Source: Metellina segmentata
Taxonomy: Eukaryota > Arthropoda > Arachnida > Araneae > Tetragnathidae
Length of the DNA stretch: 64,000 bases
Reading direction: 5' to 3'
Assembly (NCBI GenBank): GCA_947359465.1
Contig: OX375872.1
Location: forward strand, 138,403,432 to 138,467,431
The position numbers and the translations under genes are program-made. Below, piece by piece: positions 44,709 to 55,660 of the stretch. Within the stretch, counting starts at the first letter, position 1. Each line of letters starts with the position of its first letter. The notes beneath the pieces were generated by a model. That model made no database searches, was not told where the DNA came from, and saw nothing but the letters and a program-made list of their open reading frames with translations.

Positions 44709-45126
44709 TTAAGGAAGTTCGTATAGTCAGTAATTCGTAAAGGTGGTTTGGGGCTCAAATTTTTTCTGTAGGTATATATTGTATTTTTCAATTATAACTA
44801 TTTTATATTTTCAAAACATCAAACTTTTTTATTTAAAATTTAAAAATTTTGACGTTGGGCAAAATTGCTATGTCTTAACTTTCTTCGTGAATTTTGGTTA
44901 AAAAATTCAGAAACATTTAAAAAAATATTTTGTTCAAAAACTATAGTATAAAACACATAGCATGCAAAGTTCGAAAAATTATAAAAAAATTATAGAAATA
45001 TACACGATTGCTGAAGACAAATCAAAGAAATATATTTGAAAAGTAACTGTAGAAAATTTCATTCATTTATGACAAGTAGTTTTTAAGTAAAATTCATTTT
45101 TCATGATCGAAATCTCATTTAACAGA

Positions 45127-45462
45127 GCCGACCAACCGGTATAGTGGTTAAGGTGTTAGCCTCTAGATCGGAAGGTTCCTGGTTCGAATCCGGGTCCGGG
45201 CATGGATGTTTGTAAGCGTATGGTGTAGAGGCGGCTGGTGCACCTTAAATCTGTCGTGGCCGAAAGTCCTCACGTTGGGTTGGCGTGGAAGTTTGGAGAG
45301 TGGGGTGCCAGCTCAGGTGTTGCTTCGTCATCAGACCGTGGTTCAAAATTACGAGGTGTTGTCCTCGGATCTTTCCCTTGAGGGACTGATCCCGGACCGT
45401 CGTCAATAGCCCGTTGTGTTGCTCTAGTACGACGTTAACTAGAAATTACCATTACCATTACC
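45127..45462 (+). mobile_element. Full-length SINE with 11-bp target duplication (reference copy)
   Basis: CATTTAACAGA at 45116-45126 and 45463-45473. The head has A box TAGTGGTTAAGG and B box GGTTCGAATCC, internal pol III promoter elements as in tRNA genes. The body ends GTTGCTCTAGTACGACGTTA, with an ATTACC-type tail repeated three to four times. About 336 bp; best preserved copy. Confidence 0.95.
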
Positions 45463-45837
45463 CATTTAACAGAAAAAGAGAAAAAGAGCGTTTAAAATTA
45501 TAAAAATATTCAAGCTATTAAAAGCACTTTTGCATACTTTATGTTTGTTTAAAGTCCTCCTGGGAAGTATTATGTATTATTTCTTAGTTTTACTGTGCTT
45601 CATTCAATTTAATTTTAACAAGATGGACCTTTTTTCTATAACCTTTTAAAATAATTTGTGAACTTTATCGTCGGTCGCTTACCTGAATTGCATAGTACTT
45701 CTTAAAGCGTTATTGAATTTTTTCCAGGAATAAATAAAGAAGATTCTATTATATTTTTTACACTGGATGTGTGTGTGTGTCAATCCTTTGTTGAAATCCA
45801 TAATGTCCCTTGCTGCGGCTAAAGTAAAACGTACCTT

Positions 45838-46288
45838 AGGCACAGTTCACATGAGGCGTTTTCTAACGCGCGTTTTCGAGGTCAGCTCTCCGTAAGCATT
45901 AAATTATGTTTTTTTATTCCTCTAATTCAAGTTTCTATCTTTGTGATCATTGAAGATAGAGTGAAAGTTTCAGCGGATTTCAAATCATCGTAAAATTCTA
46001 TGCTAGATCGATACCAAAACCAGATTTATTATTTAATTGTTTACCATTTGATTATTTAATTATTTTTATTAAATAATTAAATATTTATTTAAAGAAAATT
46101 ACATTTAATGTATCGATCTATGTAAAATTTTCCGCAGATTTCAAATCCTTTGAAATTTTCACTCTATCTTCAACGATCGCAAAGATAGAAACATGAATAA
46201 AAGGAACAAAAAAACATAATTTAATGCTTTCGGAAAGCTGACCTCAAACACGCGCGTTAGAAAACGCCTCATGTGAACAGGGCCTTAG
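45838..46288. mobile_element. Foldback-type element with ~190-bp inverted arms
   Basis: The left arm begins GTTCACATGAGGCGTTTTCT and the right arm ends AGAAAACGCCTCATGTGAAC. Similarity continues inward through CGCGCG, TCAGCT, GCATTAAATTATG, TTTCTATCTTTG, GAAGATAGAGTGAAA and GATCGAT, leaving a ~40-bp AT-rich loop. CCTTAG occurs at both edges (45834-45839, 46283-46288) but may be part of the arms, so TSD and superfamily are undecided. Confidence 0.85.
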
Positions 46289-46688
46289 AGGCATTCAAAG
46301 ATTTTGGACAACGATTCCAAATCATGCTATGAAGCAATTCATTGCTGTTTTGGGTTTCCACTTCAATCAGATCAAATCACTTCAAATGTGGTCGTAGCGT
46401 AGTATATTTGAGTTAGAAATTTAAAAAAGCTGAAACAAGAGAAAGTAGACTCCAAAACAGTTTCTCTACATTATCTGATGGGTCAGGTTCGTTTGATTTG
46501 CAGCTGTCATGCTATAAAAAGCCGAATATTTCCGTTTTTACTGATGGTAGAAACAAAGTATAGGTGTCATTTTATTCAGAACTATCAATATTATTTTTTA
46601 AGATAATAAATTTTTTTTTTTTTTTTCTTCCATATTTTGAGTTTTAGACCCCCTTAAGTAAGTTCGTCTTGAAGAGATTTGACTGTAT

Positions 46689-46799
46689 TTAGGTATAGAG
46701 TTCGTTTCCTTCTCCTCTCCTCTCATCCTTTTTTTTAGTATTTCACAGATATATTAAAATAGAAAGTTTAAAAAAATCATACTTTCATTTATTCAAAGA
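46689..46799. other. AT-rich spacer
   Basis: No feature recognised. Confidence 0.4.
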
Positions 46800-47045
46800 C
46801 TAGAAAGAAAACCCCAACACTTGATGTACTGCAAACACATAGATTAATAGCTTTTCACCATTATCTGATAATGGTTTCACTCCCCTGTGGTCACATATTG
46901 GCGATTCGGGACGGGAGGATGGTCCGGACCCTCCCTCATTTAATGCCGGAAGAAGAGCATGACGTGTAGCCCGTGACGTCACGCGATGGGACTCCTCACT
47001 TCCGGAAAGGACCGGAAGCGGAAGTGATCCATACTGACGGAGCAT
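46800..47045 (-). promoter_or_regulatory. Promoter-like GC-rich patch (CRE plus ETS-type motifs)
   Basis: GTGACGTCAC at 46973-46982 is a perfect CRE palindrome. CTTCCGGAA at 46999-47007, ACCGGAAG at 47011-47018 and CGGAAGTG at 47019-47026 match ETS sites. An 81-codon minus-strand frame covers the patch but shows no domain. The cluster in otherwise AT-rich DNA resembles a housekeeping-type promoter or a transcribed repeat. Function is inference. Confidence 0.3.
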
Positions 47046-47209
47046 ATGTGGCGAGCTCGAATTTCACATGGATGTATTCCAAAATGTGAAGTGATCGAAG
47101 CTGCTGAAAGGATTCTGAAAATAATTTAACTATGAGATATATCTGATTTGTAAAAAACGTTTCTTTAATTTATTGTACTTTGCACATCTGTGAAAAAATT
47201 GAAATTAAG

Positions 47210-47590
47210 AGCTCTAAAAATACTGAGAAGAGTTTCATTTACTCGTATAGCTTATCAATTTTTGTTACTCAAAAGTTTGGTTAAACTTCGAAATCAAGAG
47301 CAAAATAGTCTTGGATTCATAGATATAATTTTAAGCCAGACCTAAAAATATTGAGAAGAGTTGGATATTCATTTTGCTTATCAATTTTTATTTCTCAAAT
47401 GTTTAGACCAAACTTCGCAATCAAGAGCAAAATATTATTGGATTTATATATCATCGTAAGACAACCCTAAAAATATTTAGAAGAGAGTTTCATTTATTCA
47501 TATCGCTTATCAATTTTTATTCCTCAAACGTTTGGTACAAACTCCGCAATCAAGAGCAAAGTCTTCTTGGATTCATACACTATCGTGCGA
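47210..47590. repeat. Tandem repeat, ~125 bp unit, 3 copies
   Basis: GCTTATCAATTTTTATTCTC-like, GGTTAAACTTCGCAATCAAG-like and TCTTGGATTCATA-like blocks recur three times. Confidence 0.85.
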
Positions 47591-47608
47591 AACTTAAGGA
47601 CCAGTAAG

Positions 47609-47666
47609 GTAGGTAGGCAGGTTGGTATTTAAATTAGCGTTGCACTGGAGCAACACAAAAAGCTAT
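47609..47666 (-). mobile_element. Extremely 5'-truncated SINE (58 bp) with 15-bp TSD
   Basis: TTAAGGACCAGTAAG at 47594-47608 and 47667-47681. The insert is just the SINE tail and last ~45 bp of 3' end (GTAGGTAGG, TTGCACTGGAGCAACACAA). Confidence 0.95.
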
Positions 47667-47723
47667 TTAAGGACCAGTAAGAATTTCAGCTGCTACTTTG
47701 CAGTGAAGTTTCCTAGATGAGAA

Positions 47724-47822
47724 TAGGTAGGTGAGTAGTTGAATTAACGTCACACTGGAGAAAACAACGAGCTACTTGCGACGGTCCGGGATTTGTCTTG
47801 AACCACGACTTGGATGAGCGAA
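47724..47822 (-). mobile_element. SINE 3' fragment
   Basis: AGGTAGGTGAGTAGTTGAAT, ACGTCACACTGGAG, GCGACGGTCCGGGATTTGTC and TTGAACCACGACTTGGATGA: an internally shortened 3' portion. Confidence 0.7.
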
Positions 47823-48049
47823 AATGATACAAAAGTTGTGTTGAGAGTAAACCCATGAGTAAAATAAAAACCAAAAGAATAGACGGGAGCAATAGAAATG
47901 TGTTTGAACTGAAGAAGTGGTGACACTGTAATGGGTACCATCAGAGAAACGGACAACTGTGAGAACTTTAAAAAAGTGGAATATGTATGAGACTTCTGCA
48001 TTTCATCGGTTATGCAAATCGCCACAGACTGTTTCATTTAACACGTAGT

Positions 48050-48255
48050 CCTGATGATTGCTTGCCTTCATTAGCAGTACTGAACAGATCTTGATAAACG
48101 TGTTATTTCGTCATTAGAAGAAAACTACAGATCTTGATCCTCGTTATCATAAAAATGTCGACAGTATCTTTATGACCAGATATTTCGTCAAATATTAGCA
48201 TAGTTGGGAAAATCTAATGGACGAGATTCCTCGTCAAAACCACTTGGAGGGTTAA
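48050..48255 (-). mobile_element. TTAA-flanked MITE, copy F
   Basis: The right end AACCACTTGGAGGGTTAA is complete (TTAA 48252-48255), preceded by ATGGACGAGATTCCTCGTC. Internal CAGATCTTGATCC and GTTATTTCGTCATTAG modules. The left end was not located precisely. Confidence 0.7.
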
Positions 48256-48273
48256 CTTTGAGGTTTTGTAACC

Positions 48274-48523
48274 TTAACCCTTCTGGTGGTTGTCTCGACG
48301 AGTTATCACGTCATTTACAAAACTGACAGCATCTTGATGGACGAGATATCTTATCATTAGAAAAGAACGACCTGATCTTGATCTCGTCATCATAAAAAAA
48401 TGCCGATATATTAATAATTTGGCATTCAATGGTCAATCTTGATGACAGATGTCACGTCATTAGCAAAATTAGTCATATCTTTATGGACGAGATATCTCGT
48501 CGAAACCTCTTTTGGAGGATTAA
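48274..48523 (-). mobile_element. TTAA-flanked MITE, copy G (best preserved, 250 bp)
   Basis: Left TTAACCCTTCTGGTGGTTGT at 48274, right CCTCTTTTGGAGGATTAA ending 48523. It contains a perfect GACGAGATATCTCGTC palindrome at 48486-48501 and repeated CATCTTGATGGACGAGATAT modules. Only 18 bp separate it from copy F, both in the same orientation. Confidence 0.85.
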
Positions 48524-49200
48524 AAGCAACGGCTTTCTTTCTTTTCACACCAGTATAGACCCCATCATCACCGCAAGACCAAATTTGAAAATATTGCAGA
48601 CTTTCACAACTGTCCCATTGCCTGCTCCTTCGCTCATTTTTTGTTAATAATGCATCGATGCTTTCAGGAACAGCCGGGGTATCCCCATAAAATGACGTCC
48701 GTAATTATGATCCACGGTCTCAGAAAGGATCAGCGGATTTCAACTCTTAAACTCCCCGCGAAACAACGTGCTCAATTATTAAAGGCCGGAGGATCAGGAT
48801 TGGGAGGCTCCGGATCAGATTCCCGACCCCCGAGCTTCAGAACCCCCTTTCCCGTGACGGCTCCATTGTCCCCGACCCCCATGAATACAAGGCAAGGCTA
48901 TTTTGTGAGGAGATAAAAGCAATAACATGGAGAATATAGAGTCCTCCCACGAATCATGGCTTGGATGGTGTGGGCATCGATCCTATCGATCCAGCCGAGA
49001 AGTCACGCATAGTTGGATAGTCCTCTTCCTTGCAGTTGGGTGACTAGTAAGACAAGAAAGCACGCCCTATTTGCGACTTGCCTCCACCCTTCCTACCCGG
49101 GGGAGATGGTGGGGTTGGGGTTCCCCTTTCTCTTTAAGTCAGTTCTTTTAAAATTTGACTTTCAAAGGGAAATGCTCGAGATAAAAATAGATATGATGGG
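48524..49200. other. GC-richer unassigned DNA
   Basis: Plus-strand frames at 48641-48916 (91 codons, Gly/Ser/Pro-rich) and 49013-49204 have no recognised domain. Composition differs from the tandem arrays on the right. Confidence 0.35.
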
Positions 49201-51370
49201 ATAGTATACTGTGCGTAATCAGTACCACTTTGCTGTGCCATGCTCGCTGTACTTCAAAAATATTTGGCGTTTTAAGTAGTGATCGGAATCGTATTTTTGG
49301 CCTTTTTTTTAAAGAAGTATTTTTTGAGTTTTAAAAGCATTCTGAAACAGAAAAATAATATTTTTGGTCTGCATTTTGTGTAACTTTAAGTTAATAATTG
49401 GCTATGAAAGGTTTGAGATAAAATAGATGGGATGGGATGGTTCACTGCGGAATCAGAGTCACTTCGAAGTGCCATGCTCGCTGTATTTAAAAAGTATTTG
49501 ATATTTTAAGTAGGGGGGGGGGTGATCGGCTTTCGTATTTTTTTGTCTTTTTCTTTAAACGGGCATTTTTTTTATAGTTTTTTTTTTAAAGCATTCCGAT
49601 ACAAAAATATTTATTTTGCATAACTTTTTTAATTAAAAATATATAATTAGGTTTTGAAAGACTCTCGAGGTAAAAATTGGGATTGTTCAGTGTGCGTAAT
49701 CAGAGGCACTTTGCAATGCCATATGCTCTGTACTTAAAAAGTAATTGGTGTTTTAAATAGTCATCGGCCTTTCGTATGTTTGATTTTTTTAAAGGGGCTT
49801 TATTTGTGTTTTTTAAGCATTCCGAAAGAGAAAAACATTTATTTCGGAAGGGGGGGGGGGAGAGAGTCTGTGCATTTTGTATAACTTTTTAAATAAATAG
49901 TTGGCTGTAAGAGGCTTGAGATAAAAGTAGATATGATCGGATGGTTCACTGTGAGGAATCAGACACTTTTTCGATCCATGCTTTCTTAGCTTGAATATGT
50001 GATGTTTAAATAGTGATCGGCATTCCTATTTTTGGCATTTTCTTTAAAGGGGATTTTTTTAGTTTTTAAGGCATTCCTAAACAGAAAAATATTTATTTTC
50101 TATGTAACTTTTTTAATAAAAAATTAATTTTGCTTTGAAAGGCTTGAGATAAAAATAGCTATGATCGGATGATTCAGTGTGCAGAATCAGAGGCACTTTG
50201 CAGTGCCACAAGCTCGTAGTTCTTTCAAATATTTGATGTTTTAAGGTCGTATCGTATCTTTGGACTTCAAATAGTTCGTAAATATAGTTTTAATGGCATT
50301 CGTATTTTTGGCCTTTTTCTTTTTAAGGGTTAAGTTCTTACAGTGTTTGGAAACAGAAAAAAAAACATTTATTTTGGGGTCTTTGTACATATTGTATAAT
50401 CAAAACAAAATTAATTTGACTATAAGGCTTGAGATAACAATACATCCGACGGGAATGTTCGTTGTACGTAAAATCCCTCTGCATTTTTAAGTAGCTCCGG
50501 ATTTTACCGTCAGTTGTATGTTTGACCCTTTTCTTTTTAGGTGCCTCTTTTTGAGTTTTCAAAGCATTTCGAAACAGAAAAAAACATTTCTTTTAGATCT
50601 TTGTACCTATCGTATAGTTTGTTAAAATTTAATTTGACAATGAAAGGCTGGATATAAATATACATCTGACGGGATAATTCGCTGTTCATAAAATCCTTCT
50701 GCATTTTTTGACGTTCTCAATTTCTTAAGTTTTCAAGGCATTCCTTAAGTTCTTGAAACCTTTCTATTTGCATGCTGTATAACTTTTGTTTAAAAACACT
50801 GCAGTCTTAAGTTGAGCCCGGATTTTAGCCGTATTTGTATTTTTGGACCTTTTTCTTTTTAGGGGCATTATTTGAGTTTTTAAAGCATTCCGAGACAGAA
50901 AAACTTTCTTTTGGACTCTGCACTTTGTAAAATGTTTTTAATAGCCAAATTAATTTGACTTTGAAAGTTTCGAGATACGAATAGTTCTGATGTGATGGTT
51001 CACTGTGTGGAAGCCGAGGCACTTTGAAGTACCATGCTCACTGTACGCAAAAATGTTTGGTCCTTTAAGAAGAACCCAAATTTCGACATTCGGAATTTCT
51101 TAAGGCTAATTTTTAAAGTTTTGAAGGCATTGCTTACAATTCATTCTTTTTCTTCTTTTTCTTTCCTGAAACTTTTCTTTCTGGGTCTTTGCACCTTTGT
51201 ACAGTAAAAAAACTTCATATGACTTTGAAAAGCTTGGGATAAAAATAGTTCGGACGGGATTGTTCGTTGTTTATAAAAAACACTTAGCACATTTTTGAGT
51301 AGCGCCCTGATTTTGACTTCATTCGTACTTTTGGCCTCTTTATTTTTAGGGGCATTTTTTGAGTTTTTAA
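49201..51370. repeat. Degenerate tandem repeat, ~220-260 bp unit, about 9 copies
   Basis: GGCACTTTGCAGTGCCATGC-like with TCGCTGTACTT, TAGTGATCGGCATTCGTATT-like, TTTTTGGCCTTTTTCTTT, AGCATTCCGAAACAGAAAAA and GGCTTGAGATAAAAATAG recur in order roughly every 230 bp, increasingly eroded towards 51 kb. Confidence 0.85.
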
Positions 51371-52850
51371 AGCATCACTTCTATTTAATCACTTCTATAG
51401 TCTGTTGATTAGTCATTTGATTGGTCCCTTTCAGAATCAGTTGATTAGTCAATTTTATAATCACTTGATTATTCATTTGATTTGTCACTTTTATAGTCAC
51501 TTGATTAGTTAATTTTATAGTAATTTGATTTTTCAATTTTATTGTCATTTGATTAGTCTAACTCATTTTTGGTAGTCCTTTTATGGTAATTTAATTAGTG
51601 ACTTTTACTTACAGTCAATTAATTACTAATTTTTAGTCATTTGTCTGTAACGACAAGCGTACTGTAGTCACTTAATAAGACTACATTTGCAGCTACTGCT
51701 GTCAGATAAAGTTATTCCTGACTCTTCAAAGTAAGCTAAAATAATTGTAAAATATATCGGAATACGTAATTGAGTTTTTGTGCAATTGTGCACTATCGGG
51801 AACGAAGTGAAAGTAAAAATGTGAGTCATAAAATAGTGAAGATTAGTAAAGCAGTAGAACAGTATTTTGCGAAACAAAACCAAACAATTATTATTGCGTA
51901 AAGTTCGCTCTAAATTCGTTTTTTCTAAGCTTAGGGAAAAACGTGAAGCTTTCAGTGAATGTTCCACTTAATTTAAAACTAGAGTTTAAAATTTACTTGA
52001 TTAGTCCTTTTCATAGTCACTTGATTAGTCACTTTTGTAGTTGCTTGATTACTCACTTCTATAGCCATATGATTACTCAATTTTATAGTGACGATTAGTC
52101 AGTTTAATAGTAATTTTCATAACTCCTTTTAATAGTCACTTGATAATCCATCCTTATGGTTACTTGATTAGCCAATTTTATAGTCACTTGACGTGTCACT
52201 TTCATAGCTAATTTATTACTCAACTTTGATCACTTTTATAGTCACTTTATTAGCCCTTTTTATCGTCACTTGATCAGTTAATTTTATAGTCATTTGATTT
52301 GCCACTTTTATTATTCAGTTGATGAGTCAATTTTATAGTTACTTGATTAGTCATTTGATTAATCGTTTTTATAGTTACTTGATTAGTCATTTGATTAATC
52401 GTTTTTATAGTGACTTGAATCCTCACTTGTACACTCATTTCATTAATCACTTTTATAGTCACTTGATCAGCAGTGATAAGCGGAATATATTCACTTGAAA
52501 GGACGACATTCGAAGCAACTACTGTCGTAAAAATTGATTCCTGAAATATGGATAATCGAAATAAGGCTAAAAAATAATTGCAAACTATATTAGATGGAGT
52601 AAATTAGCTTTTGCATAATTGCTTACGTTCGGGAACGAAGCGAACGTAAACCAGAGTAATAAAATAATGAAGATTAGTAATCTGGCAGAATAGTATTTTC
52701 TAAGCGAAAATTATCTGAAGTTCGCTCCAAATTCCTGTTTTTCTTAGCTTAGGGATATAACTTGAAGTTTATCTGAATATATTTCACTTAATTAAAATTA
52801 TAAGAGTGGAGTTTATAAGTTTAAATTTACTGATCCTTCCACGTTCTGAG
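51371..52850. repeat. Composite array: ~31-bp minisatellite alternating with a duplicated ~350-bp segment
   Basis: TAGTCACTTGATTAGTCA, TTTTA and variants repeat about nine times in 51371-51650 and about fifteen times in 51990-52465. Each block is followed by a related ~350-bp segment (51651-51989; 52466-52850) sharing CAGTGATAAGCG/CGACAAGCG, GCAGCTACTGCTGTC-like, TCGGGAACGAAG and AAGTTCGCTC blocks. The result is a higher-order unit of ~620-860 bp present twice. The 62-codon frame at 52274-52462 is minisatellite translation. Confidence 0.85.
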
Positions 52851-53430
52851 AACGTAGATCATAATTATGGACATTATTCTGGAGGTCGGAGTATTCTTTA
52901 ATAGAAAATGATGGTTCACTGAGCCATTGCCCAAAGCCGATACTTAACTCTGCAGGTGCTTTAGAGTAGTTTTCTCCCATAAAATCTACTTAAAAAAGTT
53001 TTGGAGTAATTATTCGCGCAAACGTGTAAGTAATAAAGTAGTCAATGATGATAATCCGGTAGGATGTTATCCATAACTTGGAGATTGTGGGATTTGAGTA
53101 CAGCGGCTTGAGAAATTATGACTATTGTACGATAAGGCAAGTTTTGCTTTGAATAAAAGCTGAATAAATATTTTATGTAAAATAGTTCAACAAATAATCA
53201 TTCAACATAAAGTTAATAGAAATGTGCATTAGAGAAAGAGGTAGCAGGCAAAACAAAGAGCAATAGTTGGGTATAATGACCCAAAAGCCATAATTCGCCA
53301 TTGTCAACAGCATGATCGGAATTCGTGTAGTGATGCTACCGTTGTATATACGTGCGGGGAATGGCCCCTTAAACCGCAGAAACAATATTATCGAAAGACC
53401 AAAACATCGACCTCTACCACCAAAACTGGG
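52851..53430. other. Unassigned
   Basis: No recognised feature. The minus frame at 53173-53385 is not supported. Confidence 0.35.
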
Positions 53431-53750
53431 AAGCGGTAGCCAGGTTGGAAGAGTAACTGATTAGAAACCGGAGGATGTCGAGTTCTGAGTTTAAAGACGC
53501 ATTCAAGTCAAAAGTGTGGGGCGAGAAATCGAGGTCGCTAACAAGTCTTTGTTCCCTCAGCTATCGAATGACACTGCTAATTTGGTTCACGTTGATAAAA
53601 AAGGAATTATCATATTTAGAAATTATTAAAATTAGAATTAGAAATTATTAAAATATCCCAATATTTCATAACCTCAGTTTTCCATATCGGCTACCTGCTA
53701 CTGATCTGATTTTAAAGACGTATTCACGTCAAAATTTGATATTTATATAT
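53431..53750 (+). repeat. tRNA-like SINE head and dispersed-repeat tails
   Basis: 53438-53490 reads AGCCAGGTTGGAAGAGTAAC then GATGTCGAGTTCTGAG, the alternative SINE head, followed by TTTAAAGACGCATTCAAGTC. Near 53705 GATTTTAAAGACGTATTCAC matches the end of the repeats at 10236 and 16410. Confidence 0.5.
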
Positions 53751-53816
53751 TTATTTTTTAATATTTATATTTTTTTTTAGTACAGGACAAAGTCTCAAAT
53801 CCGGAACCCTCCAGTC

Positions 53817-53818
<2 letters not shown>

Positions 53819-53883
<65 letters not shown>
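53819..53883. repeat. (AT)n microsatellite
   Basis: About 65 bp of uninterrupted AT, followed by AT-rich decay to 53960. Confidence 0.97.
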
Positions 53884-53887
<4 letters not shown>

Positions 53888-55660
53888 GTTAAATACTATA
53901 TATTACTAAATATAGTTACTAAATAATATATATTATTAATTAGTTAATATAGCAATATAGTTAATTCCACTTCTAAAAGGCAAGATGTGGAATTAACTTT
54001 ATTATTGCTGCTGTTTAAACGCTTGAAGTTTATAAATCGCCTATTGACGGCCGTTTGAGCTTCCCAAAGTTTCGTCATTCTTCTCGGAATAAATCTGATA
54101 CGATACCAGACATTCTCGTAAATGAGTTATGATGTGATGAAATTTCGTAGTAAATCATCGTCAGCTTTTACTTATCTTGCACTTTCAACTAGTTCTAAAT
54201 ATAGACACGTGATTAGAATCTTGGTACTGAGTAATAGTGAAAACGGTATCACATTCCCCGTGATTGAATTGAACGCAGCGAAAACTATACTTTAATTGTT
54301 ATGTAAATAACGTTCTATAATGCGAAAAATGTATTTTGAAGTAGGTTCTGGTGTTTGAGTCCTCGGATAGTGTGGCGTGCCTTAAGACCGACAGCCTGTG
54401 ACCCTATTTAAATAGACTCCGATTCGCATAATGCGCAATACAATATGTACCCGACTCTTCCCTGCCTATCAGAGGGCTGGGAAAATGATGCAATATTTCT
54501 GGACATGCCACCGCGTTTGACTCAGTCTATTTCGGCAACCATCAGCGCAACTTGACTGCACGTAGCATTGCTTTAAAGCAGCCAACGCAATCTAGTCAAA
54601 CATGTGAAGAACGTTTCGCTGTGGTTTGAACCCAGCATTTCAAAAGTGGTTTTCTTGCGAACCGATGACCACTTTTGACAGTATCGTGGTTTATCTTGAC
54701 GATCATGAGCGTAAAGGTACTATGTGTGTTGTCGTTTTAAAGCTCTCGACAAGATCTATTAAAGTATATGAATAACATTTCGCGGTGGCTGAACATTTTT
54801 AAAATTGCTTTATTGCGAACCGATGAACACTTTTGACGATATTGAGGTTTATCTCGACAATCCTGAGCGCAACACGACTGCAAAATATCGTTTTAAAGCT
54901 GTCGATGACGTCTATTCAAACTTTCGAAGATAATTTAGCATTAGTTTGAACCGAGCATTTAAAAATTTTTCTTGCAAAGCGATTAACACGTTTGACGATA
55001 TAAGGGTTCATTCGGGAAATCGTAAGTGCAATGCGATTGTGCGTGTTATTGTTTTAAAGCTTTCGACGAGATCTTTTTAAGTATATGAAGAACATTTCGC
55101 AGTGGTTTGAACTGAACCTTTTAAAAATTATATTCTTGCAAACCGATGAACACTTACGACACTATCGCGGTGTATCTCGGCAATCCTGAGTGCAATGTGA
55201 CTGTGTTCTTGTTTTAAGCTCTTGACTAGATTTATCCAAACATACGAAGGTTTCGAAATGGTCTGAACTGTTGTTTGTTGCAACCATTTATCTCTCGAAT
55301 AAAATTTTTTTGTCCCAACTCATTCACCGTATGCGTTTTATTGTCTTAAAGCTCCCGAAGAGATTTATTCAAACATACTTAGAACTTTTCGAAGTGGTTT
55401 GAACTGGATATTTAAGAAACTGTATTCTTTTGAAACGTTGAACATTTTTGACGATATCGGGTTTATCTGGACAATAGTAAGCGCAGCGATGGGAGTGGGA
55501 ACAAGTAAATTTAGTACGAGAGGACAGAGATTATGCCAACAAACAACAAATTTATTTGAAACACTTACTTAGCGAATAGAAGATTGCTTTTCGTATTCGA
55601 CTTCATTGCCACTTGAGTTTTTAGAAACAATTACATTTTTCTTTCATTTCTCTTGATATA

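Larger units (their letters stand above)
44742..46653. mobile_element. TTAA-flanked element 4 (~1.9 kb, nested)
   Basis: Left flank TAAA 44738-44741, right flank TTAA 46654-46657. Weak inverted termini GGTGGTTTGGGGCTCAAAT and ATTTTGAGTTTTAGACCCCC. It contains a SINE and a foldback element. Support comes mainly from the interrupted 31-bp repeat unit, which resumes as GTAAGTTCGTC. Confidence 0.5.
43881..46685. repeat. pogo/Tigger-like terminal region with ~31-bp subterminal repeats
   Basis: CAGTAATTCGTATTAAGCGA and variants occur at 43881, 43912, 43942, 43975 and 44727. The last piece (GTAAGTTCGTC to AGATTTGACTG) ends at 46685 next to TA. Read on the minus strand this begins CAGTCAAATCTC and proceeds as ACGAACT...TTAATACGAATTACTG repeats, which is how pogo/Tigger-like terminal repeats look. 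Two TTAA elements occupy the TTAA sites of the fourth and fifth units. No pogo ORF was found here. Confidence 0.5.

Noticed and set aside
45161..45197. Possible tRNA gene (A and B boxes at SINE heads)
   Set aside because: The A and B boxes are present, but acceptor stem pairing and a proper anticodon arm are not evident, and the sequence is repeated as the head of the SINE family.
46800..47045. 81-codon minus-strand protein
   Set aside because: The frame exists because the patch is GC-rich; no domain seen, so it is listed only as a promoter-like patch.
52274..52462. Repetitive Asn/Gln/Thr/Ile-rich protein
   Set aside because: Direct translation of the 31-bp minisatellite with no start context or flanking coding signal.
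51371..52465. CRISPR-like regular short repeats
   Set aside because: Units are degenerate and directly adjacent with no unique spacers, and the genome is eukaryotic.
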